A stretch of DNA of 34,743 bases from Candidatus Omnitrophota bacterium (GCA_023247935.1 JAHFFM010000002.1:1-34743), one strand, 5' to 3'. Numbered from the stretch's first letter, positions 18,001-21,040 are shown. The notes: a model not told the origin generated them from the letters alone. Numbers and translations are program-made.

Positions 18001-19522
18001 GAACGGCGTAGGAGTAGCCTTGTTCTTTGAAAAGCTTTGTCAGATGTTCGGTGTGATAGCCGCCTGAGATAAGGACGGCGACTTTGGCTTGGTGTTCCGT
18101 AAGAGCGTTTTGGGTTTTTTGAATGAAGGCTAGGTCTCTTTCACCGACCGAAGTGTAAAAATCCCGGAGAGCCAGCTTCGTGTCTTCGAGCGAGCGGTCG
18201 AGCGGAAGCAAATCGTCGAAATAACCTAGTTCCGCGAGTTTTCGATTGATGAATGCTAAATAACGCTCTTCACCAAAATCCGGCTCATTAACTTCAAACA
18301 AATGAAACTCCTCGGAGCTCATTTGAATGCTGTAGGCAGAGCGAAGCAGATTCAAATAGCGATCGATAGCATGGATCAACAATGCGTCATTGCGAGGAGC
18401 CGGAGGCGACGAAGCAATCTCAGTCGAGAAGATTGCTTCGCTCACTTCGTTCGCTCGCAATGACATATCGTAAACTTTCTTTTCTAGAACTTCTGATTCC
18501 GCAATCAGCCTGGCGAGGTCTATTTTTGAAAAGGCTTCTAAGTAATCCAGGTATTCTTTGAGATTGGGGTATTCCCTAGCCTCAACCCCATTCTTCTCGG
18601 CAATAATAAAAGTATTTCGTAAGTAGGAAAATTGAGCAAGCTTCTCCTTGCCTAATTTCCCGGCGCTTTCAAGGTATTCTCGAAGCTCTCGTCCTCCCCC
18701 GCTTTTTTCAATCGCCTCAATGAGCGACGCCTGCTCTAAATTGGCGAGATTAAAATCCATTTTGCTTTCCTGGTCTTGAACCGCTAAAAGTTTTCGGATC
18801 GCTTCAAAACTGGATAAATCGAGATTATTTTTTACCGCCAGCGCCGCCAGCGCTTTAAAATTTTTCTCGGCCGTTTGATTTCTCTCTTTTTCGTATGAGA
18901 TTAGTTCTTCGGGATAAAATTTATTTTTGAGTTTTGCGAGCGAGCTTTGTGCACGACCGATGGATTCCAGCGCATGTTCGCGCTTGCCTGCCAAATCGGC
19001 GTACGCGTGAAGACTTTTCATGTACAGTTCTTTGTCTTCAACACCGATGATTTTCATCGGGTGATCCGAGGTGAGATTGAGATATTCCTGCCCAGCGATT
19101 TCTCCGTCGATTAAAAATTTCTTGGCCAGGCGATCCCAAACTTTGCGAGACGCCATTTTCTTGAGTGCCGTCAGCGTATCATCTTGAGAACCACCTTCCG
19201 ACAACACCAAATCCACTCCATATTTGGACATAATCTCATCCAGCGTTTTGGCGAGATTTTGCTGACCGCTCAGATTGGCGTGAGCGTCTTGGATGTGGAT
19301 GATAAAAACATTTTTGTCGCCACGATGAATTTCTTTAAGCGATGAAAATTGGAGCGGCGCCTCAAAACGCGTGGGGTCAGAAAGGAGCGTGGCCAGCGGC
19401 TTTTCAGGCAAAAGCTTTCCTATATTATCTACCGGCGACGCCCAAGCCAGATCGGATAAAAGAAAAGTAAATACCAAAAGAAAGCTGATAGCCCTAATGC
19501 TTATCGGTTTTCTACTATTCAA
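1..19522 (-). CDS. Giant multidomain protein, at least 6,507 residues, C-terminus beyond left edge
   Basis: One frame is open from a TTG start at 19520-19522 to the window edge, with no stop, so the C-terminus is not seen. A TAA lies five codons upstream of the TTG, and an AGAAGG ribosome site sits about 7 nt before it, which fixes the start. The protein begins with a Sec-type signal peptide. Recognisable parts, by residue, are: TraB/ChaN-like region (about 50-560), methyltransferase-like domain (about 885-1015), two HTH-like segments (about 1765-1867), helix-hairpin-helix (about 1995-2033), second and third methyltransferase-like domains (about 2665-2815 and 3258-3415), twin-arginine-like segment (about 3966-3995), HPr-like domain (about 5862-5955) and two kinase-like segments (from about 6240 and 6395). 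Long stretches between them are unrecognised. Twenty [GA]ARL[AST] peptides punctuate it. The gene is divergent from nuoA. Function is unknown; the frame itself is certain, the domain names less so. Confidence 0.93.
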   Translation of the reverse strand, partial: MNSRKPISIRAISFLLVFTFLLSDLAWASPVDNIGKLLPEKPLATLLSDPTRFEAPLQFSSLKEIHRGDKNVFIIHIQDAHANLSGQQNLAKTLDEIMSKYGVDLVLSEGGSQDDTLTALKKMASRKVWDRLAKKFLIDGEIAGQEYLNLTSDHPMKIIGVEDKELYMKSLHAYADLAGKREHALESIGRAQSSLAKLKNKFYPEELISYEKERNQTAEKNFKALAALAVKNNLDLSSFEAIRKLLAVQDQESKMDFNLANLEQASLIEAIEKSGGGRELREYLESAGKLGKEKLAQFSYLRNTFIIAEKNGVEAREYPNLKEYLDYLEAFSKIDLARLIAESEVLEKKVYDMSLRANEVSEAIFSTEIASSPPAPRNDALLIHAIDRYLNLLRSAYSIQMSSEEFHLFEVNEPDFGEERYLAFINRKLAELGYFDDLLPLDRSLEDTKLALRDFYTSVGERDLAFIQKTQNALTEHQAKVAVLISGGYHTEHLTKLFKEQGYSYAVLTPTVTGETNRKKYESILLEPLTGNKKVLTADASKLSLADANTLVAASLMEPISTVRLGRVEEGARLANEKAALFVVNHFAAGEEEEGLVAVGENMAALAKAGIQIFGETNVARWPRVTYSDNVGERYFVDPGHDQSLTRKLKDRGFLRQEGSHYFWTNQKPTEVTLRSQGFTKKQIDRIIAHWYETHMHQTIRSVLKQLSGQPILHVIIAGGSIEGCLGVVFSSLLDEAQRLKKPLHVVLNEQVLFVDSSKKFADAVIDGFVQKVEKAALLFAIKYEGKLHQAFQVLSSRREEAPEVILSIYDRAQSSKGIQRIKNLTQASKKLKAGARLSSGVGSIAFESLRNDSLPSRLMKGWKERFLPENTYHKRRFDQYYPAMFERFVLHELETFEPGTPLRMADIGSGPHLWLANAMAKSRPSGTVTAIDVFPKTRFVKSPARHVRYRRTQTENLPLATNSCDFVVSSFTQGYLNLHQGAVEMRRVLRQGGKAVVLFDAPGSDDLRLETIWNDFHESYLSRSLFITRLAESLLKTVQDKTQYEKLMKRVHALLEQQGIEMQQEGTQHRGTSYEDFEYIAKHPKENSLARLNRIIRRQKTLEGWWSTDQSITSRMAANHNRLVSPATIRYFYKQRGFDAQVFILPKDDANALRNYAYGVVLTAQDPVSISHSKIGLTPKTSARELLTFEEIVELVRSRPYPATVVDHYGMMSYQVELLDENAMLEIDYPNDRSEIRVQIHYDLGSVDTYLFPLASNRKNFEALSDLLYRRWKKDQKRIRQENQKPLDPAIFDRLIEAMQLERRKQVDKNHYYQFIYHLRKQPGIVAQHHYHYYDVPAAKGNVGGYTVRMPRKLFVENSLAILRQSFEEKIKGVKFEEVEPLFRSIFKATWITGENEKFRYDDPAIIIRQEEVGGSLRIIVFDEGPGISTLNLNRLKSKFGLDSAKFVKMPNITRLEIIRGARLTAWEEGMEAVAEMKRIYEQDLYTLIHEDREYPIANALLHNLGNGRQRFSDNYESLKIDSAKTQFRVGTVRDVLAHMDAEFQMFLQPQDIDELVAWAKKHQAYGGTENLQGISARQYFAITSKAILDLEKSGGLTRERFTARYSEVLARWEKAKKRLLESVDWIEKSSAPLLPPVEERWVYDLANDINRLALSPRNIHLFPYRYGGDGFFVDFDTRNFLPVLGKESAHTSQVYCYIDPNSNGVNFDLFFKDMERRLGPIQDQAAWQAMKEKYKKLGTGARLAKKMVQKKPTKRAIVGPLLRKYKRLLQREKPSFREAARLMGVSNPSLFLYFERHPEEDPADYGIVKGEPGVPSEIPALLEKHKKSLKGLAVSEAAKLMGIKRATLTQYFRKRSINYKKLYEMVDKKYESRQNEYHQKLSGKFVEAWKAGNRESFLRLSPQLREVLRLLFISPTYKSEESIAKKYLKKFSTKSRSISAQAINAMKQSALEEWRRWENIKKWREARQQGRYEPAGKTKIGEFPIGKTEQLKAGKIKNFSQLKSATPQQILDIDGIGIKTLAEIKKVLRALGSVGGARLAENKAEDPASRWFYVRFAPKIGELMISCMAQEISMSQFRQEIEPLLKEIDEEGVFPKRFFDSKSSLKVEDLWDFLNGDFKSFLITKGYLLKSVSQSKGTLLIVSKIYKVLPLISPDGHRVTTYFVYDPYEIYSHAETAPARNEVVIVVSGPVADHDLKVVDKAREILADKENQLPDGTLDPALYRRNPFGWINVHFHGRDYKNPSPIQTQLEETLREQGLVYPAAYWQYLQDTVNEELAHFDALSYAIKKDARNAKDVEGSANAILRPDEKLLKGYFDDYAEHKKIIAEIIIEVEAALKSTWTNGVFVPDRVFTLTNVFAQGGGTEAQGELKLKAEMIARMMGEEPLNEFLAFVVGKDPLDPKISERIRRMALEAYQAHFLMPEERAHGARLASKVSAEEGLAGVRMVGNRERTFVDRKFGKTMLRIHGNLDEAIAKKIAAGVTRIHRHEARKAAKKGQKTYILNNCFELSQSLANLLRSLMKGFAADILRCDELDQTGPVRFMNHGVAYIWSSKHHIAIDITAKSYLKSQDKSLDIDAEVFVADTNENLEKALINYYGGDKWKTGQEDIMDMLGRDWNEGARLSVDKPLVSADEFRQAFRKINQLSRETIFDEAQQERIILKLISMKLEKGRRVLVVGPGGRDYMPALLAFCGLEVTAIDTDHMVQEIQEHLHRKLEVSESIQYFDSWQDLQEASSKNKFNYVLMFGVPNYAVTRNTRMLMAIRLMSSVPGADEETQNMVNGRVEGELYGMFAPIVPLLNPKHGHLFISDSEETMRRMSPMIRKIFDEYGKEQATPIRGIVRSDADLNFTLDQHPLGTFPKVGLTLEVRKIGGARLTARRGKLESRDFKIIWPKLHGRPATSLVSLTELVNHIPGVRVLAANKSRLTRMDSWTGLCLLGIKEGGFLTVTVAAPESIKGDIFDLYERVINDPYYHTIALVKNSDRYRQLEVEVGRITGKLAARLAGATARVTKEFDNSDGWMMPLEIELTVNGGRKKIGIRFQGMVAVDEGEARDVIAIKYLVYENTRFEGSPAELSMALDKQTHRVISTIGDFKNFKEFSQITAWLFLMVSKAWDKQGIEAAARLAENQPAPETLYGETEREVIYIMALAKDHFFKAAWKAMLIWGFNYSLTKEEVVNEDVLRKYFSYREKTSRKEFRFIRGIFTWAFLWKGSKKYILVHTAIERLSQKELVQLLPLVKQPTDFSDQDVRGHLLLGMKDKARMVEYVRGDQIMELGSAAGDILGLVKQKLPDAKVVGIEFDEELLKQARRNHPKIEFYRHDLTQWNIPSDFKGQFSTVIISSTLHEIDVSFGREMSRRVLKLAQDLLKPGGTLIFRDGVKPEPREVEVFLKTEYAKQKFEKFVKEYRHRKISFSYTDDSHKKVRLSSYDLHDFLSKYYFEGDLWNRDMDESAGQMTESQYRELLGDYFEIEHVEAYIAPYLQDRWKKDFEMERGEVYPNSHIFIVAKKPLAARLATATESLPEIGNTTMAEKVEQIRARFGDMERLGSGIQFWIYDKVRVKKKLSYREWLDADRFYAMLGLLDQLIKSANQYDVTEFRKFIAEHKDELAGLVKFMDSKLLIGETIATGSFSSHRPSNYNGSFDQPVPYQALSFYFPWVVFDGGSGLNGKFSNFKVAFQEIKESWAEIRLAIMAELPQAGARLAEEPKSGDLDWAKAEEALLGIERNLNKIREFVVVAPGVSKVYFEANYFTQITEVREIYDSFKQKKQISRDDLDRMLSLLHLLAYHAQLPRRTSSEAFDRWIWRILLGERNKETDGDADNREIAQRYFKRRERLFNSHGDKILNLAEKFEESMRLLSGIPDDEQTGGARLAEDSQARAGRAIRISQLIGDAAEKIYQTSLKHPEINDNELLGQFEALLKGHEELYSEMVPMISRWAKTTLLNKDYTSWEAFTLKLYQIFADRHPVISRRTFFQWVTAAFVTAPLASSILSTLTEPAAVVAEQVAAPIAESFILQFNEPAVLARVMARAKAGVLSSNSSPVLSTVVDNGIQLLWGKERDALNKFRAGANKILIGEAIQTVPGASDPLGLLDKNFGDVIHSHLVSQELQAKPELQALMGAIKRADATFQGMGPRAQGRFSNQLSQLAARKDMISAEELQTKLDASTESALKKNWSNYVAPTFMAGELLPYRIYLKVQDPKDPAKSYIVLLSQPERSNDSWQFPRYYEFASYEIYVFPVPEAPIPRGREELIFYKHRHLSPKNLPLKHRAQRAYIQVRNDEHGVPLEIFRDDFYLFGHNSYEWLEDTVRDWFEDWQKVMQVSRRSTPSLIEALDGDPRRLASFYWIAPGPAGGEEEPVREYLIHFDLAPEQDRYDIRVTPVKNAARWDDAANWKGDYVASIALKFDDQDRLLKPSGKSWEIIFGSGRNPDDYFWLTGFVQQRLDALVGRPFSVNEPEFVAHPEIFGRVGEGARLTARKSAAIRMIEELSRQREAKRFLVFLKKALHFKDKKRNSIAPPDRDAINLISEILIRQGTWTQKPATDADAFTAIWKMVDDPKTISFFDQTLVFYILRSLRGSNPAKSQLEFLRDTCQAKDYNAFANFKAGHSRLPRLAYVCACLFQDTYLLSVSANRVRGRSTIFDEARDLLSRTEALPVILEELEYASRNNGDGAVISKGDIKSANPVAVGIRELLEGMSVPAEVQDKTFIVEGISETNPYLPAALLWRGAKEVVVASISATFIFSTKRHIRETNDLAFSSGRNLGTCRFVNSTDGLNLPDAIVLSAGARLASYHDSFHEILDRLSEIKINAPEKPANEALEFLMQWQREWENKDESQRPLFFTKGKNEWRNNPVDILIGHLKNENYYPPYKNEIATFLLMAWKSKVSKRTLYRLLLVAIAPKSQSRKKAIEMQAASEILVMIAGMDKGARYWINGYLGQVISGRQHPPSTLLAHQLLLKIKLGARLAEAPKTSPDLLFVDAVIEKHRKRVGEIIKNPNVSLEKVLRLAKTHQNDILDRIQQLVSMKAQYAQGNYEATGVMVRLALEFSFTQNLRKNEDLYLDYVDALLEFTNVEETRKSKIVTNAEGYYEHYWIWAMTLSLKGGSEAIQILSDEIQTVGNEVFDPREDQFHDRHWSVAYQEILAEAIYLAKTYSTQDQKLKREVLNKALKLKSLHLQKIARIYLKQPIFNVNRRSVKDHLIALFYRSERLNQEAGGKSYSEPALADKTGLVKQEVARITGARLARIHQGVLNGQTLVTRLAGLVDILPYMELNEEIPFSLREVGQLPLRKKYGRLKVGTTYFKKKSDSRGLVYATGKPIYLGDDTATISVFKFGPNAYDIELHVVSKYTGKRFVSARYPFVRDGKFVTGHMNFSSPSPDKLLQMEILSGVIHDDLPWELQVITEDSFPRGSGLFSLDQKDHTVNFWSRNVRLVYRRSAEKPILKIQRAPWIAKDAWVATLWAPSEKGQHSEIPLDSIVLYQNGQVVTQNVAGKPMVGYWHLPQIPTVTHMANNAKAQWNVYWLANGGTFFPNSDADLVSIAYRKPDHLYNLEGKRVEIRLSGFGLSNQTKRYWVNFHGVSIGGKKVNARGVWYYDTKNKVSRHFVLFHDGAFCDPIDVTDQMAADTFPWGAGRQVSSDDVLADFILLCEGKLTRNAEYDLVTRLKALAVSDAQPFLEMLQRLTNDDTFSDPRLISPGDKLKIVTKMKQVLRGVAPKMFSGEAITTFYRAELESRTARLEARKKIRVARELKESFLMNRVRGLALQKKQAHLRSQEILDRKAHLLRTIRDSKETISVNEIKQALARFSSLLVVNSESARLFFAAEQASWNGSTRLLQGLVQEVNEFFRFEAAVKPKAAAARLANYTEMVRVLSHRGIHARPSAVLEILDQYARSYDESLIIKAHFNGYGRPESASLSKPTEMMMLAIDDRGQFELEFSSEKFDRERLKRLAKVFERVLRNEKVLHEQGPGSEYTETPDGRRLPSVEVWGIKDYKRFIDEALVLPLSSFAWQGGSMEYQDQRADFKTTLQFATVDERNQFITSLSDGTYRAFLHWGWAPEPSEWHFKPAEISEEDKNAVDSRTITLVAKRAYFTPYVSLSPHAQGTFVIMRSSIGSPRNLLNEEKRNALPPDSFKWMNYNITNTSPGSQFIGGSVGFPEGVRARSIPAAARLANDNQFKKFGIEIRNDHADFSKAPKNVAWAMDHRREIAYAPIAQKPDQFKKIKLLSPLGSLPRISEKERSVSSLGVFLGLAKIDGRVQPVAVKLYRKGGLSPGELIYAQVLDRLGIGAKFYGVVESGDVTGYVMQIILGGNTNTPEQHKDFLTVNELLRLAGFVVATEYRVTRAGELVAIDAGDLVPDEDDGDRTLEEFIRKNNAASQKGARLAGESRQWFSGEVVGEILDGGRCEFIGNIKGTDVGAVQAAKFPKGEVVVIKVSDFTDFAKQLHDNERRVIRAIRTLGKIREDKSYEGPQDLIPGFVGRVGNRVVNIFPYMRDLTLEKLFVRGKISLK
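2..345 (-). other. Protein-kinase-like segment 2, truncated by the window edge
   Basis: From about residue 6395: GEILDGGRCEFIGNIKGTD resembles a glycine-rich entry, GEVVVIKVSDF carries the candidate Lys at residue 6431, and HDNERRVIRAIRTLG supplies a helix-C-like Glu. FVGRVGNRVVNIFPYM follows like strands 4-5 and a hinge. The rest lies beyond the window, so catalytic motifs cannot be checked. GARLA at 377-391 separates it from segment 1. Confidence 0.5.
485..815 (-). other. Protein-kinase-like segment 1 near the visible C-terminus of the giant protein
   Basis: From about residue 6240: FLGLAKIDGRVQPVAVKLYR, with the ATP-site-like Lys at residue 6261. Then come a helix with ELIYAQVLDRLGIG, a strand KFYGVVESG and a hinge-like YVMQIILGG. 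This looks like a kinase N-lobe, and a later VAIDAGD is compatible with a degenerate DFG/D-loop region. The catalytic HRD motif is not clear, so a pseudokinase is possible. Confidence 0.45.
1665..1945 (-). other. HPr-like phosphocarrier domain within the giant protein
   Basis: About residues 5862-5955. It opens with YTEMVRVLSHRGIHARPSA, which has the HPr active-site signature GxHARPxA, with the phosphorylatable His at residue 5875. Next come IIKAHFNGYGRPESASLSK, a counterpart of the HPr Ser-46 region, and MMMLAIDDRGQFELEF with the usual second beta-hairpin. The closing helix is DRERLKRLAKVFERVL. Length (about 90 residues) and order match free-standing HPr. AARLA at 1943-1957 directly precedes it. 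Confidence 0.8.
7535..7627 (-). other. Internal twin-arginine signal-like segment in the giant protein
   Basis: Near residues 3966-3995 the sequence reads ISRRTFFQWVTAAFVTAPLA, followed by SSILSTL. This fits the twin-arginine consensus S-R-R-x-F-[FL], with Arg at 3971 and 3972, then a moderately hydrophobic stretch and small residues. It lies in the middle of the giant protein, where a signal peptide cannot act in the usual way. It may be a relic of a fused, once independent Tat-exported protein, or chance. Confidence 0.45.
9270..9740 (-). other. Class I SAM methyltransferase-like domain 3 of the giant protein
   Basis: About residues 3258-3415. IMELGSAAGDILGLV is motif I, AKVVGIEFDEELLKQA the SAM-ribose strand, FSTVIISSTLHEI motif IV, and AQDLLKPGGTLIFRDG the post-motif. 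The motifs are complete and well spaced, so this could be an active fold. An unassigned region containing PRTS-like KKVRLSSYDLHDFL follows before AARLA at 8972-8986. Confidence 0.82.
11080..11535 (-). other. Methyltransferase-like domain 2 of the giant protein
   Basis: About residues 2665-2815. RRVLVVGPGGRDYMPALLA resembles motif I (VxxhGxGxG) and is followed by EVTAIDTD, the acidic strand end that normally binds the SAM ribose. Later strands read FNYVLMFGVPNYA and KHGHLFISDSEE. The glycine loop is GPGGRD rather than the classic GxGxG, so spermidine-synthase-like or degenerate forms are possible. Confidence 0.55.
13425..13545 (-). other. Helix-hairpin-helix-like segment in the giant protein
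   Basis: About residues 1995-2033. The pattern is LKAGKIKNFSQL, then ATPQQILDIDGIGIKTLAEI, with the IDGIG hairpin typical of HhH/RuvA-like nucleic-acid-binding motifs (compare the RNA polymerase alpha C-terminal domain). It ends five residues before the GARLA copy at 13397-13411. Confidence 0.6.
13920..14235 (-). other. Tandem helix-turn-helix-like segments in the giant protein
   Basis: Two short segments look alike: FREAARLMGVSNPSLFLYF near residue 1774 and VSEAAKLMGIKRATLTQYF near residue 1833. Both have the xEAAxLMGhxxxxLxxYF pattern of a HTH of the Fis/resolvase type. They sit in a Lys/Arg-rich stretch that follows the GARLA copy at 14285-14299. DNA binding is possible but unusual for an exported protein. 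Confidence 0.55.
16480..16870 (-). other. Class I SAM methyltransferase-like domain 1 of the giant protein
   Basis: About residues 885-1015. Motif I is MADIGSG at residues 905-911, followed by an acidic strand end (TAIDVF), then QTENLPLATNSCDFVVSS, and EMRRVLRQGGKAVVLFD. This is the usual order of a class I Rossmann methyltransferase (methyltransferase type 11 style). The substrate cannot be told. GARLS at 17006-17020 lies about 50 residues before it. Confidence 0.8.
17840..19375 (-). other. N-terminal TraB/ChaN-like region of the giant protein
   Basis: About residues 50-560. A beta-strand followed by HIQDAHAN lies near residue 75, then DLVLSEGG near residue 100. A long helical, charged insertion with coiled-coil-like character covers roughly residues 150-290. 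A closing AVLISGGYHTEHL lies near residue 480. The order of an early His motif, a Glu-Gly-Gly strand end and a late Gly-His motif resembles the TraB/PrgY/ChaN (Tiki-like) superfamily, but I assign it by pattern only. An in-frame palindromic repeat interrupts it at residues 354-379. Metalloprotease-like, haem-binding or purely structural roles are all possible. Confidence 0.4.
18386..18464. repeat. REP-like palindromic repeat inserted in frame in the giant ORF
   Basis: A 79-bp imperfect inverted repeat. The outer ends are GTCATTGCGAG and CTCGCAATGAC, and the inner arms are GAAGCAATCT and AGATTGCTTC, around a short AGTCGAG centre. This word set is typical of a dispersed intergenic palindrome seen in many bacterial genomes. 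Here it is read through on the minus strand without a stop and adds about 26 residues (from ...SLRANEVSEAIF to SSPPAPRND) to the N-terminal domain, at residues 354-379. Confidence 0.85.
19439..19522 (-). other. Sec-type signal peptide of the giant protein
   Basis: Residues 1-28 show a basic start (R4, K5, R10), a hydrophobic core around residues 12-22 (AISFLLVFTFLL) and an A-W-A ending at residue 28, a plausible signal peptidase I site. This predicts export through Sec or membrane anchoring. It is unexpected because the domains further along are types that normally use SAM or phosphotransfer in the cytosol. Confidence 0.8.
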
Positions 19523-19594
19523 TCGTTGACCTTCTTTTTAAAGCAACTATTGGAAGTACCTAGAGTTAGATCGTGCAAGCGATTAACTTGCCAA

Positions 19595-19624
19595 AGTATA
19601 CACGGGAACCCCCTCCATTTTCAA
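19595..19624 (-). promoter_or_regulatory. Sigma-70-type promoter of the giant gene
   Basis: On the minus strand, TTGAAA (19619-19624) and TATACT (19595-19600) are separated by 18 bp. The start of transcription would be near 19588, leaving a leader of about 66 nt before the TTG start codon at 19522. The upstream 100 bp are very AT-rich, which could act as an UP element. Confidence 0.6.
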
Positions 19625-19713
19625 ACATTTAGCCAAAATTTATTTGTTTTTAATTTAATCAAAATTAACTAATTATTACAAATTATTAAAATTAATTTCA
19701 AACTCAAATTCTG

Positions 19714-19767
19714 CAGACTAAGGTGTGCAAACTAAGGATGAGCAGACTAAGGATCGACAAACTAAGG
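19714..19767 (+). repeat. Four CARACTAAGG direct repeats
   Basis: The 10-mer CA[G/A]ACTAAGG occurs at 19714-19723, 19728-19737, 19743-19752 and 19758-19767, with start-to-start spacing of 14, 15 and 15 bp. A fifth, inverted copy (CCTTAGTTTG) lies at 19792-19801. The fourth copy is the left end of the 44-bp palindrome. The near-regular spacing suits an array of protein-binding sites or repeated copying of the palindrome end. Confidence 0.85.
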
Positions 19768-19801
19768 TAGGTCAGGTTTAAACCTGACCTACCTTAGTTT
19801 G
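19758..19801. repeat. Perfect 44-bp palindrome
   Basis: Each arm is 22 bp and they meet with no loop, centred on GTTTAAAC between 19779 and 19780. The outer ends are CAAACTAAGG and CCTTAGTTTG, and the inner part is GGTCAGGTTTAAACCTGACC. No T-tract follows on either strand, so it is not an ordinary terminator. It may be an operator, a cruciform-forming site or a dispersed palindromic element. Confidence 0.92.
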
Positions 19802-19856
19802 CAGGCCTTGAGTAAGGGGAGTTTCTCATTGCTAACAAACTAACGGTTAAGGGTAG

Positions 19857-19874
19857 CGCAAACTTTAGTTTGCG
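19857..19874. repeat. Small inverted repeat related to the 44-bp palindrome
   Basis: CGCAAACT and AGTTTGCG (8 bp each) flank a TT centre. The arms contain the CAAACT end of the neighbouring repeats, so this may be a shortened relative of the palindrome. Confidence 0.6.
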
Positions 19875-19960
19875 TAATTCAGGCAGAGTTCAAAATATCC
19901 AGAAACGCCTTACAAGGGCACTGCGATGCAAGACCCGTCGCCGGATCCGGGACGGTTACG

Positions 19961-19989
19961 TTGACTTGAGATAGGGCATTTTGTATACT
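19961..19989 (+). promoter_or_regulatory. Sigma-70-type promoter of the nuo operon
   Basis: TTGACT (19961-19966) and TATACT (19984-19989) are separated by 17 bp, a near-consensus promoter. Transcription would begin near 19996, giving a leader of about 20 nt. A GGAG ribosome site at 20006-20009 lies 6 nt before the nuoA ATG. Confidence 0.8.
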
Positions 19990-20015
19990 GTGCGGATAAA
20001 CTTTTGGAGTTTTTA

Positions 20016-20381
20016 ATGTCTTTGCTTCATGATTATTCGTACGTCCTCGGCTTTCTGATTATCGGAATCGGCTTCGTTGTCGTCAACAGCATCCTCCCCC
20101 TTCTCTTAAGTCCCAAAAGCCGCGGCTCCCGCGCGAACGACCCTTACGAAAGCGGTGAGGTGCCTATCGGTAACGCGTGGATCCAGTTCGACATCAATTA
20201 TTATCTTTTCGCTTTGATTTTTTTGGCATTCGACGTGGAAGCGGCGTTTTTATTTCCCGTACTCGTCGTCTACCGCTCCATGCTGAGTTGGGCGATGTTT
20301 TTAGAAATCGCCTTATTCTTAGCGCTACTGAGCTTCGCGATACTTTACGCCTGGAAAAAAGGACTTTTTGAATGGAAATAA
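20016..20381 (+). CDS. nuoA: NADH-quinone oxidoreductase subunit A (NuoA)
   Basis: Small membrane subunit of complex I. It lies where the peripheral arm meets the membrane arm and helps shape the quinone channel. The 121-residue protein has three hydrophobic helices. It carries the family loop YESGEVPIGNAWIQF and the FDVEAAFLFP motif with the conserved acidic pair in helix 2. I choose the ATG at 20016 because a GGAG ribosome site lies 6 nt upstream; an in-frame TTG at 20004 overlaps that site and would make a poor start. It is the first gene of the operon, just behind a strong promoter, and its 3' end overlaps nuoB by 10 bp. Confidence 0.95.
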   Translation: MSLLHDYSYVLGFLIIGIGFVVVNSILPLLLSPKSRGSRANDPYESGEVPIGNAWIQFDINYYLFALIFLAFDVEAAFLFPVLVVYRSMLSWAMFLEIALFLALLSFAILYAWKKGLFEWK

Positions 20382-21040
20382 AAGCCGGCCTCGACCACAA
20401 TCCTGAATATTTGAATACACAGTCGCCCGCACCGGGACTGGTCAACATGTTCCGCGTCGAGGATGTTTTAAATCTGGCTCGCGCCAATTCGCTTTGGCCC
20501 CTCACTTTCGGTTTGGCCTGCTGCGCAATTGAGCTCATGGCCGGCGGCGCTGCGCGTTTTGACATGGATCGTTTTGGATTTGGCGTGTTCCGTCCTTCGC
20601 CTCGCCAAGCAGACTTGATGATTGTCGCCGGCACGATTTCCCGCAAGATGGTTCCTTGTATCAAAACTTTGTATGACCAAATGCCCTCCCCCAAATACGT
20701 GATCGCGCTCGGTGGATGCGCCACCGCCGGCGGACCGTTTAAATTTCCCGGCCAATACGGCATTCTTGAAGGCATCGACAAAATTATTCCGGTGAATGTG
20801 TATGTGCCGGGCTGTCCACCGCGTCCCGAAGCGCTGATCGCGGGCATTATGGAACTTCAAAAACAAATTAAGGCTGGAAAAACGCAAGGCGTCATGTCCC
20901 CGGCTTCTTGCAATGACTCTCAGGATGGCCGTCCCGCGGAATACAAAAACGCGATTTCCCGGGCGGATTTCCGCAAACCCGTTCCACCGCCTGCGCCGCC
21001 AGCTCCTCCCGCAGCGGCTGCCGCTCCGACAGCGAGTTAA
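20372..21040 (+). CDS. nuoB: NADH-quinone oxidoreductase subunit B (NuoB)
   Basis: Holds the terminal [4Fe-4S] cluster N2 that passes electrons to quinone. The 222-residue protein has all four ligands: the adjacent pair C50 and C51 in FGLACCAIEL, C116 in IALGGCATAGG and C148 in VPGCPPRPE. FRPSPRQADLMIVAG and RKMVPCIKTLYDQMP are also typical. The conserved domain ends near residue 170. It is followed by a tail of about 50 residues rich in Pro and Ala (for example PPPAPPAPPAAAAA), which standard NuoB lacks. The start overlaps nuoA by 10 bp, so translation is probably coupled. Confidence 0.97.
   Translation: MEIKAGLDHNPEYLNTQSPAPGLVNMFRVEDVLNLARANSLWPLTFGLACCAIELMAGGAARFDMDRFGFGVFRPSPRQADLMIVAGTISRKMVPCIKTLYDQMPSPKYVIALGGCATAGGPFKFPGQYGILEGIDKIIPVNVYVPGCPPRPEALIAGIMELQKQIKAGKTQGVMSPASCNDSQDGRPAEYKNAISRADFRKPVPPPAPPAPPAAAAAPTAS

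Larger units (their letters stand above)
19523..20015. other. Divergent intergenic control region between the giant gene and nuoA
   Basis: 493 bp with no coding frame I can support. From left to right it holds the leader and promoter of the giant gene, an AT-rich tract (about 19620-19710), four direct repeats plus a 44-bp palindrome (19714-19801), a small inverted repeat (19857-19874), a GC-rich stretch near 19930-19955, and the nuo promoter. I see no tRNA or other RNA gene in it. Confidence 0.8.

Noticed and set aside
19714..19801. Direct repeats as a CRISPR array
   Set aside because: The repeats are only 10 bp with 4-5 bp between them, and no cas gene is near.
19758..19801. 44-bp palindrome as a transcription terminator
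   Set aside because: It lies upstream of both neighbouring genes and has no T-tract on either strand.
20194..20847. Open frame of 217 codons antisense to nuoA/nuoB
   Set aside because: It mirrors the codon pattern of conserved NuoA and NuoB on the other strand and has no recognisable motif.
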